Below, piece after piece: positions 55,454-63,987 of a stretch of 64,000 bases of DNA. The notes beneath the pieces were generated by a model that did no database searches, was not told the DNA's origin, and saw only the letters and a program-made list of their open reading frames with translations. The position numbers were made by a program, and so were the translations under genes. Numbering within the stretch: the first letter of the stretch is position 1; each line of letters starts with the position of its first letter. Source of the DNA: Aestuariivivens insulae (lineage in GTDB: Bacteria; Bacteroidota; Bacteroidia; Flavobacteriales; Flavobacteriaceae); assembly GCF_022662195.1 (NCBI RefSeq), contig NZ_JAKMCS010000007.1, positions 62,001 through 126,000 of the forward strand, given 5' to 3'.

Positions 55454-55768
55454 ATGAAAAGACTGGCATTTAAAATGAAATTACATGAAGGGCAAATGAA
55501 TGCCTATAAAAGTCGCCACGACCAATTGTGGCCAGAATTAAAAAAATTACTTAAAGATAGTGGCGTAAGTGAGTATTCTATTTTTCTTGATGAGGAAACC
55601 AATACACTATTTGCCTTTCAAAAGGTAGTAGGAGATGGTGGCTCTCAAGATTTAGCCGATAATCCTATTGTTAAAAAATGGTGGGATTTTATGGCAGACA
55701 TTATGGAAGTAAATCCAGATAATTCACCTGTTTCTATACCTTTAGAAGAGGTGTTTTATATGGAATAA
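55454..55768 (+). CDS. rhaM: L-rhamnose mutarotase
   Basis: Interconverts alpha and beta anomers of L-rhamnose in the cytoplasm, supplying the form used by the isomerase. The protein of 104 residues starts MKRLAFKMKLHEGQMNAYKS, with the catalytic-type His in LHEG, and continues RHDQLWPELKKLLKDSGVSEYSIFLD and WWDFMADIMEVNPDN, all family landmarks. An in-frame ATG at 55433 would add seven residues and overlap the previous stop; the start at 55454 gives the usual family length. It lies directly after the GH3 remnant without an operator of its own, so it is probably read from the upstream GH3 promoter. Together with RhaT it supports rhamnose as a main product of this locus. Confidence 0.92.
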   Translation: MKRLAFKMKLHEGQMNAYKSRHDQLWPELKKLLKDSGVSEYSIFLDEETNTLFAFQKVVGDGGSQDLADNPIVKKWWDFMADIMEVNPDNSPVSIPLEEVFYME

Positions 55769-55788
55769 CCAATATTTAGGGTTAAACC

Positions 55789-55835
55789 AACAGTACAGTA
55801 CAGGATACGAGCATGGACTAAAGTATTTAATTTCA
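55789..55835 (+). promoter_or_regulatory. Tandem TGCAGGA-type operator with -7 box (copy g)
   Basis: Half-sites AACAGTACAG (55789-55798) and TACAGGATAC (55799-55808), 19 bp, then TAATTTCA (55828-55835). The lyase ATG at 55874 is 65 bp downstream of the motif. Confidence 0.75.
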
Positions 55836-55873
55836 TCCAATTATTCTAAATTGGAATTAGAAAGCATTGAATC

Positions 55874-58066
55874 ATGAAAACAAAGTACATACTCCAAAGG
55901 AGAAGTCAGGTGAATATCTTTTTGGTGCTACTGCTCGTATCTTCCAGTATTTTAAAAGCTCAAGTCGTCCTAGAAAAGGAAATTAAAATAACAGATTTAG
56001 GGTTACATTTTGATGGTGGTCAAGTTGCAAGTGGAGCTTCTAATACAGGAGATAACGCTCCTTACGATTATTATTTTGGACGTAACATTTCGGCACATGG
56101 TGATTGTATAAAAACCTACGGTAATTATGTTTTTATGACATGGTACCGTGGGGGAAAAGCAGACCGCCATGTGATGTTAACGCGTTATAATATGCTTACA
56201 GGTGCTCTGGTAACCATAGAGTTTCCTCATAGGCACACTGGTTATCAAAATAGATATTGGATTGGTGAATCACACAATACGATAGCTATAGGGGTAAGCC
56301 CTATTGATGGTACTATTCATTTATTGTACGATATGCATGCCTATAGTGCAACAAAACCTTCAGATGGTAGTTTAGCCAATGATTATTTTAGGTATTCATA
56401 TTCAGTAAAGAATACGGCTTTCTTGCCGGATGCCGATTTTACCTTAGATAAATTTGTTCAAAACGATAGTGGTGGATATAAGCATTTAAGTATGCCAGGA
56501 AGTGCCCCTGAGACTGAATTTGTAGCTCTAACCTATCCAAAGTTCTTTCTCAATGATGCTGGAGACCTTTTTATGTTTATGCGAGAAGGAGGTAACAATA
56601 ATGGTATGTACAAGTTTATGAAATATGAAGCCAGTACGGGGAGCTGGACTGATTTTACCGATTTTAATTCGTTAAACGCTAAAAATCAGCCAGGAATTAC
56701 ATACAACTGGGGACTTTATGGGGATATAAAATACGAGAATGGAAAAATACGCATTGGTTTTCAACGTAGGTCTTCTAACAATGATGATAAATACATCTAT
56801 CAAAATGGTGTGTATTATGCCTATTCAGATGATCAAAGTGGTGCTACAGGGTGGAAAAACTATAAAGGGGAATCGTTTGACCTACCATTGTGGGATGCCG
56901 ATTTTATAAAAGTTATGGAGCCTGGCGATTATGTACAGACCATTCAAAAAGACCAAGTACGTATTGTGGATGGCTTTGATTGGACTGTTACTGAAGACGA
57001 AGATGTACATATTATAAGTAAAGTAAAAGACAACCAATACAACGTCACAAAATATTTACATTCCTACAAACCTGCTGGCGCAACAGATTTTATTACCTCT
57101 GAAGATTTTTCAGGCGGTTCGACGATATACACTTCAGGTAATAGTGTGTTTCTTATTGGGCTAACCACTAGTAAACGTATTTTTGTTGAGAAGGCTGAAG
57201 GAGGCACTAACAACTTTACAAGAGTTTATGAAGCAACATCGGGTAGAACATTTGATCATGGTGTGGTACACATTGATAACGGTAAGGTTTACTATTATTT
57301 AATGGAAAACAAATCGGGTAATGCCCAACCACTGTACTTACAAATCCTAGATTTAGGAATAGTACCTAAAGATCCAACAGCTGTAAATAATTTTACAATT
57401 CAGTCTATTGGTGAAACCTGTGCAGATAAGAACAACGGAAAGCTTATTATTACAGGAGATGCTTCACACGACTATACCACCACTATCAATGGGGTAACAT
57501 ATAATTTCAATAAGAATACTGTCATAGAAGGACTAAGTCCTGGAACTTATGATTTTTGTATTGATGTAGTAGGAGAAAACTACAACCATTGCTATGAGGT
57601 TACCATAGCGGGAGGCGTAAGCTTAAGTGGAAAGATATCTGTTGTGAAGAAATCAGCAAGTGTCTCAGTAACCTCAGGTACAGGTCCTTATAGGGTTTGT
57701 AAAAATGGGGTGGAGTTATTTGAGACCCATCAAAGCCATTTTTCAATAGCCGTAGACCATGGCGATGAGATTCAGGTAAAGAGCAAGGAAGCATGCCAAG
57801 GAATAATGTCAAAGACCGTCAATTTACTAGAAGAGGTCAAGGCCTATCCGAACCCATCCGATGGATTATTTGAGCTATATATTCCCAATAGCATAGAGAC
57901 CCTTGACCTGGAGGTTTATAATATCCATTCACAGTTAATAAAGGTTAAAACGTATCGCGTAAATAAAGGGAAAGTTAGTTTGGATATAACAGATAAACCC
58001 AACGGGATCTATTTTGTAAGGATGAATTTGGAAAGACCGGTATTCACAAAATTAATAAAGAAATAG
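55874..58066 (+). CDS. BNR-type beta-propeller polysaccharide lyase, PL24-like (probable ulvan lyase), T9SS-secreted
   Basis: Secreted protein of 730 residues, signal peptide ending LKAQ (residue 30). Residues about 35-495 resemble a seven-bladed propeller of the BNR_4 type found in ulvan lyase families PL24/PL25. The histidine-rich stretch HGDCIKTYGNYVFMTWYRGG (His 75) and FPHRHTGYQNRYWIGESHN (His 119, 121, 134) offers the His/Tyr/Arg set such lyases use. Residues about 503-650 form a beta-rich module shared with the protein at 58881, a likely ulvan-binding module. A type IX sorting domain ends the protein (AYPNPSDGLFELYIPN...GIYFVRM). It would cleave the polymer outside the cell and leave unsaturated uronyl ends for the GH105 enzyme. 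Specificity is inferred from context and similarity by eye. Confidence 0.75.
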   Translation: MKTKYILQRRSQVNIFLVLLLVSSSILKAQVVLEKEIKITDLGLHFDGGQVASGASNTGDNAPYDYYFGRNISAHGDCIKTYGNYVFMTWYRGGKADRHVMLTRYNMLTGALVTIEFPHRHTGYQNRYWIGESHNTIAIGVSPIDGTIHLLYDMHAYSATKPSDGSLANDYFRYSYSVKNTAFLPDADFTLDKFVQNDSGGYKHLSMPGSAPETEFVALTYPKFFLNDAGDLFMFMREGGNNNGMYKFMKYEASTGSWTDFTDFNSLNAKNQPGITYNWGLYGDIKYENGKIRIGFQRRSSNNDDKYIYQNGVYYAYSDDQSGATGWKNYKGESFDLPLWDADFIKVMEPGDYVQTIQKDQVRIVDGFDWTVTEDEDVHIISKVKDNQYNVTKYLHSYKPAGATDFITSEDFSGGSTIYTSGNSVFLIGLTTSKRIFVEKAEGGTNNFTRVYEATSGRTFDHGVVHIDNGKVYYYLMENKSGNAQPLYLQILDLGIVPKDPTAVNNFTIQSIGETCADKNNGKLIITGDASHDYTTTINGVTYNFNKNTVIEGLSPGTYDFCIDVVGENYNHCYEVTIAGGVSLSGKISVVKKSASVSVTSGTGPYRVCKNGVELFETHQSHFSIAVDHGDEIQVKSKEACQGIMSKTVNLLEEVKAYPNPSDGLFELYIPNSIETLDLEVYNIHSQLIKVKTYRVNKGKVSLDITDKPNGIYFVRMNLERPVFTKLIKK

Positions 58067-58158
58067 ATGAAATGAGCCATAGTAAGGCATTGGTAATAGC
58101 TACTGGCTTGTTTATGGCGAATTCCATCTTAGCTATAAAAAACAATAAACTTTAAAAG

Positions 58159-58863
58159 ATGAAAAAGTCATATTTATATTTAGTTGTACTCACGAGTATT
58201 TTTGTATCCTGTAGTAGTGGCAGTGATGGTGATGGTGATCCAGGTCCAGACCCAGTAAACACGGCTCCTACAGTTCCAACACAGGTTTATCCATTAAGCA
58301 ATACCTTGTGTATTGACAACAATGTAGTTTTTGAATGGAACGCTTCAACAGATAATGAAGGAAATGCGATAACCTATAGGGTTGAAGTGTCTGAAAACAG
58401 TGATTTCTCTACATTGGCACATGATGTTTCAAGTTCATCAACCTCAAGAGTTATCACTTTAGAAAAGGGCAAATCCTATTATTGGCGTATAAAGGCAAGA
58501 GACGTTAAAGGCGAAGAGAGTGCTTATTCATCTGTTGGTCAATTTTTGACCGAAGGTGAGGGTGTTTCAAACCACCTTCCATTTGCACCTGAATTAGTTT
58601 CTCCAGCATTGAATTCAGAAATAGACGGTACGAGTGCGGCATTAAGTTGGATAGCTAGTGATGTCGATAATGATGCTTTAACCTTTGATGTGTATTTGGA
58701 TAAAAATAGCGATCCTACAACCAAAGTGTCAGAAGCACAATCAGCTACTATTTATGAAGCTACTGGGTTAACAGCATCAACCACGTATTATTTTAAGGTT
58801 GTCGTTAAAGATGGAAACGGAGGTGTTACTATTGGGCAAGTGTGGAGTTTTAGTACAAAGTAA
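58159..58863 (+). CDS. Surface-type lipoprotein with two fibronectin III-like domains
   Basis: Small lipoprotein of 234 residues: signal MKKSYLYLVVLTSIFVSC, then the acidic stretch SSGSDGDGDPGPD directly after the lipid-modified Cys (residue 18), which resembles the export signal that sends Bacteroidota lipoproteins to the cell surface. Two Fn3-like repeats follow (about 40-135 and 142-234), each with the pattern YYWRIKARD or YYFKVVVKDGNGG before a final strand (GQFLT, WSFST). There is no catalytic motif. It is probably a glycan-binding surface protein (SGBP-like) working with the lyase before it and the beta-helix protein 17 bp after it. Confidence 0.75.
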   Translation: MKKSYLYLVVLTSIFVSCSSGSDGDGDPGPDPVNTAPTVPTQVYPLSNTLCIDNNVVFEWNASTDNEGNAITYRVEVSENSDFSTLAHDVSSSSTSRVITLEKGKSYYWRIKARDVKGEESAYSSVGQFLTEGEGVSNHLPFAPELVSPALNSEIDGTSAALSWIASDVDNDALTFDVYLDKNSDPTTKVSEAQSATIYEATGLTASTTYYFKVVVKDGNGGVTIGQVWSFSTK

Positions 58864-58880
58864 TCTGAAAAAATAAAGCT

Positions 58881-61577
58881 ATGTTTAAAAATAATAGGTG
58901 TGTTATTGAGTCAGTTTCTCTATTAAGGCCTTCATTAATAAAATGTCTAGCTGTTTTCATCTTAATAGGCATTACTGTTAACGCCCAAAACAAAGAAGCT
59001 CCTTCTTGGGTAGATTTTTCAGTAAAAAAACCAAGGGGTAATTTGGCTGAAGCAAAGTTAAGCGATTTTTCATTTTCTGGGTATCATTTTTCTGAAAAGG
59101 AACTTCCAGATGTCTCTACATGGAACACGATTAGTGTATTAGATTATGGAGCCATCGCCGACGATACAGGGTATGATGATGTCGCCATTCAAGCTGCTAT
59201 AGATGCTGCCGAAGCAAGTAACCAGCCCACAGTTGTTTTTTTCCCTGCAGGTAAATACATCGTCTCCAGTGAAGCAACAAAAACACAACCTATTACAATA
59301 AATTGTAGTAACATAGTGTTAAAAGGAGCGGGTGCCGGTACTGGGGGCACTGAGATATATGCAGATAAATTCAATGAGAACAAGTTTGGAAACGGTATAC
59401 CTCATTATCGGTTTATGTTTATACCATCTAATACCGATTCAAACGATATAACGCAGGTAACAGCAGAAATTAGTAAAGGTGACTTTGAAGTTACGGTTAC
59501 GAGTACAGCCAACCTATCTGTAGGGCAATATGTAGATTTATATCAAAGAACTACTGATAACCTAGAAGCCAATATGCCTGGTTTAACGCCAAATGTAAAT
59601 TGGGGTGCTATTAAGAATAATGGGATTCGTCCTTATGAAAAACACCTGATAACTAAAATTTCAGGTAATAAAGTGACCTTTAAAAACCCTGTGCAGTTAA
59701 ATATGCCAGTGTCTTCAACTACAGTTTTAAAAACGTATAACACCATTAGTGAAGTGGGGGTAGAGGATATTTTATTTACAAGTGCCTGGAAGGACTATCC
59801 GGAAAATTTTGTGCATCATGCCAATGACATTGTGGATTCTGCATGGCAATCCGTTTATTTTGGAAACGTGGTAAATGGATGGATAAGGGATTGTGATTTT
59901 AAAGATTGGAATGAATGTGTTCAGATAGAAAGAAGTATGGCTGTTACCGTAAAAGACGTGCATATATATGGAAAAAGAGGGCACGCAAGTTACTTTTCTA
60001 AATTGAGTTACGGCGTGCTTTTTGAGAATTGTGAAGATACTTGCGATCAAGGCTTAGTCGAACCTGATAGAAAAGGAATGCTACATGGTCCAGGAATGCG
60101 ATGGAGTACTACAAGTTCAGTTTTTTTAAATTGTACTATGCAAAGTGAGCAACCCATAGACTGCCATGGCTATCATCCTTATGCTAATTTATTGGATAAT
60201 GTGCAAGGAGGAACTCTTGTAGGTAATGGGGGTGCAGAAAACGCGTATCCGAATAGTGGGCCTTATTTAACATTTTGGAATTTTAAACATGAGGCAAATT
60301 TCACTAGTAGAACATTTGACTTTTGGTATGTCTCTAATACTAGTAGTAGAAGAACTCACACTTTCGCTTATCCCTACTTTATAGGCTTTCAGCAGGGTGC
60401 TGGAGAAAACATTGGCTTCACTAATGAAGGTTTGGATGAACTTCGTGGAGAGCAGGTTTATCCTAGTTCATTATTTGATGCGCAATTGCAGTTACGTTTA
60501 TATGGAGGTTATATGTCGGCATCTTCATTTAAATCGAATGTAGAGGCGAAATTTGCAAATGATGCAGATGACCTTACATTTTGGGAATCTGATGGTGTTG
60601 GAGCGGGACAATGGTTGATGTTGGATTTAGGCATAAATAAATCTATCAGCGGTGTAACTATAAAGGAACCATCGGCAAAAATTAAAGATTGGAATATAGA
60701 ATATTGGGATGGCACAGTATGGAAAGAAATAGCAACTGGAACAGAAATAGGAATAGAAAAGAATATTTCTTTTAATAATGTTATTTATGTGCGTAAACTT
60801 CGTTTAAACGTTGTAAATATGTTAGCGGGACATGAAGCAGAGCCAGCTTCGATAATAGAATTAAAAATTATACCTGGCCCTTTTCAATTGGCAGCTAATA
60901 ACTTTTCTATTGAAACTATTGGAGAGACTTGTGTTGGAAAGAAAAATGGTAAGATTATAATAAATGCAGAGGAAACACATAACTATATTGCAACTATTGA
61001 TGGTGTTTTGTATAGTTTTATAAATGCACATACCATTGAAGGATTGATGCCAGGAACTTATGATTTATGTATTGAGGTTGAAGGAGAAGACTATAGGCAA
61101 TGCTATGAAATCGTTATTGAAGGATCTGTTGGTTTAAGTGGGAAAATAGCAGTTGCCAAAAAAACGGCCCATATAACAGTGGTTTCAGGCACAGCACCAT
61201 TTAAAGTGTACAAAAATGGACAAGAGATTCTTGAAACTTATCAATCGGATTTTTCTGTGGAAATAGACCATGGTGATGAAATCCAAGTTAAGACCATGGC
61301 GGATTGCCAGGGAAAAATGTCTAAAACAATCAATTTATTTGAAAATATTAGAGCTTACCCAAACCCTTCTAATGGCGGATTTGAAATTTATATACCAAAT
61401 GGTTTAAAAGTCGCAAATATAGAAATTTGTAACATGCATTCTCAATTGATAGATTTAAAAGAGTTTAACGTTGGTTACGGGAAGATTTCATTAATCCTTA
61501 AAGATAAACCAAGTGGTATCTACTTTGTTAAAATTAATATTGAGAAACCAATATTTGTTAAGTTGATAAAGAATTAA
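58881..61577 (+). CDS. Secreted parallel beta-helix protein with F5/8C and shared binding module, T9SS-secreted
   Basis: Secreted protein of 898 residues with an N-terminal signal ending TVNAQ. Residues about 75-530 are a right-handed parallel beta-helix of the pectate-lyase-3 type (SVLDYGAIADDTGYDDVAIQ; VVFFPAGKYIVSS; IVLKGAGAGTGGTEIY; later GMLHGPGMRWSTTSSVFLNC), similar to DUF4955 proteins. Residues about 535-668 resemble an F5/8 type C domain (AKFANDADDLTFWESDG). About 672-815 is the module shared with the lyase at 55874, followed by a type IX sorting domain (AYPNPSNGGFEIYIPN...GIYFVKI). Beta-helix proteins can be lyases, hydrolases or epimerases. Its exact activity is unknown, but secretion and the shared module point to attack on the intact polymer. 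Confidence 0.75.
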   Translation: MFKNNRCVIESVSLLRPSLIKCLAVFILIGITVNAQNKEAPSWVDFSVKKPRGNLAEAKLSDFSFSGYHFSEKELPDVSTWNTISVLDYGAIADDTGYDDVAIQAAIDAAEASNQPTVVFFPAGKYIVSSEATKTQPITINCSNIVLKGAGAGTGGTEIYADKFNENKFGNGIPHYRFMFIPSNTDSNDITQVTAEISKGDFEVTVTSTANLSVGQYVDLYQRTTDNLEANMPGLTPNVNWGAIKNNGIRPYEKHLITKISGNKVTFKNPVQLNMPVSSTTVLKTYNTISEVGVEDILFTSAWKDYPENFVHHANDIVDSAWQSVYFGNVVNGWIRDCDFKDWNECVQIERSMAVTVKDVHIYGKRGHASYFSKLSYGVLFENCEDTCDQGLVEPDRKGMLHGPGMRWSTTSSVFLNCTMQSEQPIDCHGYHPYANLLDNVQGGTLVGNGGAENAYPNSGPYLTFWNFKHEANFTSRTFDFWYVSNTSSRRTHTFAYPYFIGFQQGAGENIGFTNEGLDELRGEQVYPSSLFDAQLQLRLYGGYMSASSFKSNVEAKFANDADDLTFWESDGVGAGQWLMLDLGINKSISGVTIKEPSAKIKDWNIEYWDGTVWKEIATGTEIGIEKNISFNNVIYVRKLRLNVVNMLAGHEAEPASIIELKIIPGPFQLAANNFSIETIGETCVGKKNGKIIINAEETHNYIATIDGVLYSFINAHTIEGLMPGTYDLCIEVEGEDYRQCYEIVIEGSVGLSGKIAVAKKTAHITVVSGTAPFKVYKNGQEILETYQSDFSVEIDHGDEIQVKTMADCQGKMSKTINLFENIRAYPNPSNGGFEIYIPNGLKVANIEICNMHSQLIDLKEFNVGYGKISLILKDKPSGIYFVKINIEKPIFVKLIKN

Positions 61578-61641
61578 TGGGTGATAAACGATGCCAATGG
61601 TAGTTTAGAGTGCTTTGGGCTATCGGTGAATTATGATTTTT

Positions 61642-61673
61642 AAAGCCATAAAGTTTTAAAACTTTATGGCTTT
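61642..61673. terminator. Bidirectional terminator between converging genes
   Basis: Perfect palindrome: AAAGCCATAAAGTTTT / AAAACTTTATGGCTTT, with T-rich ends in both directions, centred between the stop at 61577 (plus) and the stop at 61701 (minus). Confidence 0.88.
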
Positions 61674-61700
61674 CTTAAGTTTATTTGATCTTGTTTCCAA

Positions 61701-62726
61701 CTATAAAATCACAGGGGCATTAATTTCTGCGGATTTGTAAACGGCCTCTTGAGCTTGCAATGTCTTTAAGTAATTTTTACCACTGGTTTCAAAGGAAGCC
61801 CCGTTAATTAATTTATCGATACAATCTCTTTGAAATATAAAACAGCAATCCCCGGCAAAACCAATATCGTTGTGCTGATAGGTATGGTTTTTCTCAGCTT
61901 CTCCCAATTTTTGAAGGGTTATAGTGCCGTCTGAATACAATCGAATAGAGCCTTTTGATCCATCAATTAAATATTCACCAAACGTATAGCGTTGTTTTTT
62001 GAAATTATTCTCATTGTAGCGATTCGCGTCCCATATGGCATGCGATTTGTTTTCAAAATTAAGAATCAGCAGTCCCGAATCTTCACCCTTAATGACTGGG
62101 TTTAACCTTTTCAATATGGCATAGACACTGTCTATTTCGCCTGCATGATAACGAAAGGTGTCTATAAAATGTACGCCCGTTTCATATATGAGTAGCTTTT
62201 TGTAATCCCTGAAATAGGGTTGTCTGGATAAATAGGCGTCTTCACCCCAACCATCACCCATACGGCTTCTAAAGTTAAGACTGAATAGATCCCCAATTTC
62301 ACCTTGATCAATGAGTTTTTTTATTTCCCTATGCCAAGGTTGGAATCTGAAATTTTCGTGAACCACAAAGCGTACATTTCTTTTTGATACATAGTCCACA
62401 ATCTTTTGAGCCTCTTCGAAGGTTGGAGCCAATGGCTTTTGGCAAATGATATGCACACCGTGATCTGCTGCAAACTTACACATTTCGAAGTGGGTTTCGG
62501 GAGGTGTTATAATGTCTACAAAATATGGTTTTTCTTTAAGGATCATATCCTTGTAATCGATATAGTGATTTTGAACACCGTAAGGCTCCATAATACTTTT
62601 GGCACGTTCTTTATTAGAATTACATAAGGCTGTTATTTCCACTTCCGGTATACGGGTCCAAGCTTCGTATTGAAATTTACTGAAGTATCCTGCGCCAATG
62701 GCAACCCCTTTTAATTTATTTTTCAT
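61701..62726 (-). CDS. Gfo/Idh/MocA-family oxidoreductase
   Basis: Cytoplasmic NAD(P)-dependent oxidoreductase of 341 residues. Rossmann-fold start KLKGVAIGAGYFSKFQYEAW, cofactor region FVDIITPPETHFEM, the motif ICQKPLAPTFEEAQ (QKP in place of EKP, still with the conserved Lys), and ETGVHFIDTFRYH with the active-site His. It overlaps the MFS transporter gene by 11 bp (62716-62726) and follows it on the transcript, so it probably acts on the sugar that transporter imports, possibly a uronate or its derivative. The second family member, at 14039, is only distantly related. Confidence 0.88.
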   Translation of the reverse strand: MKNKLKGVAIGAGYFSKFQYEAWTRIPEVEITALCNSNKERAKSIMEPYGVQNHYIDYKDMILKEKPYFVDIITPPETHFEMCKFAADHGVHIICQKPLAPTFEEAQKIVDYVSKRNVRFVVHENFRFQPWHREIKKLIDQGEIGDLFSLNFRSRMGDGWGEDAYLSRQPYFRDYKKLLIYETGVHFIDTFRYHAGEIDSVYAILKRLNPVIKGEDSGLLILNFENKSHAIWDANRYNENNFKKQRYTFGEYLIDGSKGSIRLYSDGTITLQKLGEAEKNHTYQHNDIGFAGDCCFIFQRDCIDKLINGASFETSGKNYLKTLQAQEAVYKSAEINAPVIL

Positions 62727-63987
62727 TTGTTATTGGTTTAGTTGAATCCATAAATATCCAGCAAATAATGGCAACTCCCCCAAGAAGAGCAGCCAGGAAA
62801 AAGAAAGAATCGTTAGATCCTGTCCATGATTGTAAATAGGGAAAGGCCAAGGCTGTTGCAAAAGCCCCAAGATTACCAGCCATGTTCATCATTCCAGACA
62901 CCTTACCAGAATGTTCTTTTCCAATATCCATACAAAACGACCACGATGGGCTAAGTGTCATATCTGCTCCAAAAATGGAAACCGATAGGCATAAAACTGC
63001 GCCTAATGCTGTGTCCATATAAAGACTGGAAAGGATTCCAATAACTACCATGCTAAAACCTATAATTGCTGGTATTTGTCTTGAGGTTTTCCATTTGCCC
63101 GTTTTGTAAATAGTGTCGACGGTATAACCAGATACCCAATTTCCTAATGCTCCTGCCAATAGGGGCATCATAGCATATAGTCCAGTAGTTATTAAATTCA
63201 AATTATACTTGTCTTTGATGTATGGGAAGAGCCAGGTCAACATAAAGAAGAAAATAAAGTTACTACCAATATACTGAACCATGGCAAGGATGGTATTTGT
63301 AGAGCCAAGAATACGTTTTACAGATAAATTTTCTTTGTCAATTTCTTTCCCTTGCTGACGATTATTAATAATAAAGGCCTTTTCGATTTCAGAAATGCCA
63401 GGGTGTTCTTCAGGTTTGTTTCTAAAAAATAAATAAAACAATAGGGCGCATACAATGCCTACGGCACCAAAGAAATAGAAAATGTTGCGCCATCCCCAAG
63501 CATCAATTAAATAAGCTACCAATGGGAGCGCAAAAGCGGCTCCTAATCTTGAACCAGAGAAATTAATACCTTGAAAAATACCCCTTTCTTTCAATGGTAT
63601 CCATGAATATGCGGCTCTCGCAATATTGGGAAAAGCACCAGCCTCTCCAGAGCCAAAAATGAATCTGGCCAAAAGCATGGATGTATAATTCCAGGCTGCA
63701 CCTGTCAACGCCGTAAAAATTGACCATAAAACCATAATAGAGGTCATTACTTTTCTAACGCCAAATCGGTCTCCCAATGCACCTCCTGGTACCTGAAATA
63801 GGGCATAGCCCAAGGCAAAAGCACTTAATACCCATCCCATTTGTATGTCGGTCAAGTTTAAATCACCTGTTATAGAATCTTTAGCAGAAGAAATACATAC
63901 TCTGTCTATGTATAATAGTAATGTAATTAAAAATGATCCTGCAAAGAATCCATATCTTTTTTTTGGAATGTGTTTTTCCGTATTCAT
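62716..63987 (-). CDS. MFS transporter, anion/hexuronate-type
   Basis: Inner-membrane transporter of 423 residues with 12 predicted hydrophobic segments. MFS landmarks: GALGDRFGVRKVM between TM2 and TM3, LLARFIFGSGEAGAFPNIARAAYSWIPLKERG, a stretch strongly reminiscent of ExuT/ACS-family hexuronate and organic-anion symporters, and a cytoplasmic loop NKPEEHPGISEIEKAFI in the middle. A uronate released by the ulvan enzymes, such as the product of the unsaturated uronyl hydrolase, is a plausible substrate; this is inference. The start ATG is 13 bp from the window end, so the promoter lies mostly outside. It is first gene of the pair with the oxidoreductase. Confidence 0.88.
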   Translation of the reverse strand: MNTEKHIPKKRYGFFAGSFLITLLLYIDRVCISSAKDSITGDLNLTDIQMGWVLSAFALGYALFQVPGGALGDRFGVRKVMTSIMVLWSIFTALTGAAWNYTSMLLARFIFGSGEAGAFPNIARAAYSWIPLKERGIFQGINFSGSRLGAAFALPLVAYLIDAWGWRNIFYFFGAVGIVCALLFYLFFRNKPEEHPGISEIEKAFIINNRQQGKEIDKENLSVKRILGSTNTILAMVQYIGSNFIFFFMLTWLFPYIKDKYNLNLITTGLYAMMPLLAGALGNWVSGYTVDTIYKTGKWKTSRQIPAIIGFSMVVIGILSSLYMDTALGAVLCLSVSIFGADMTLSPSWSFCMDIGKEHSGKVSGMMNMAGNLGAFATALAFPYLQSWTGSNDSFFFLAALLGGVAIICWIFMDSTKPITNEK

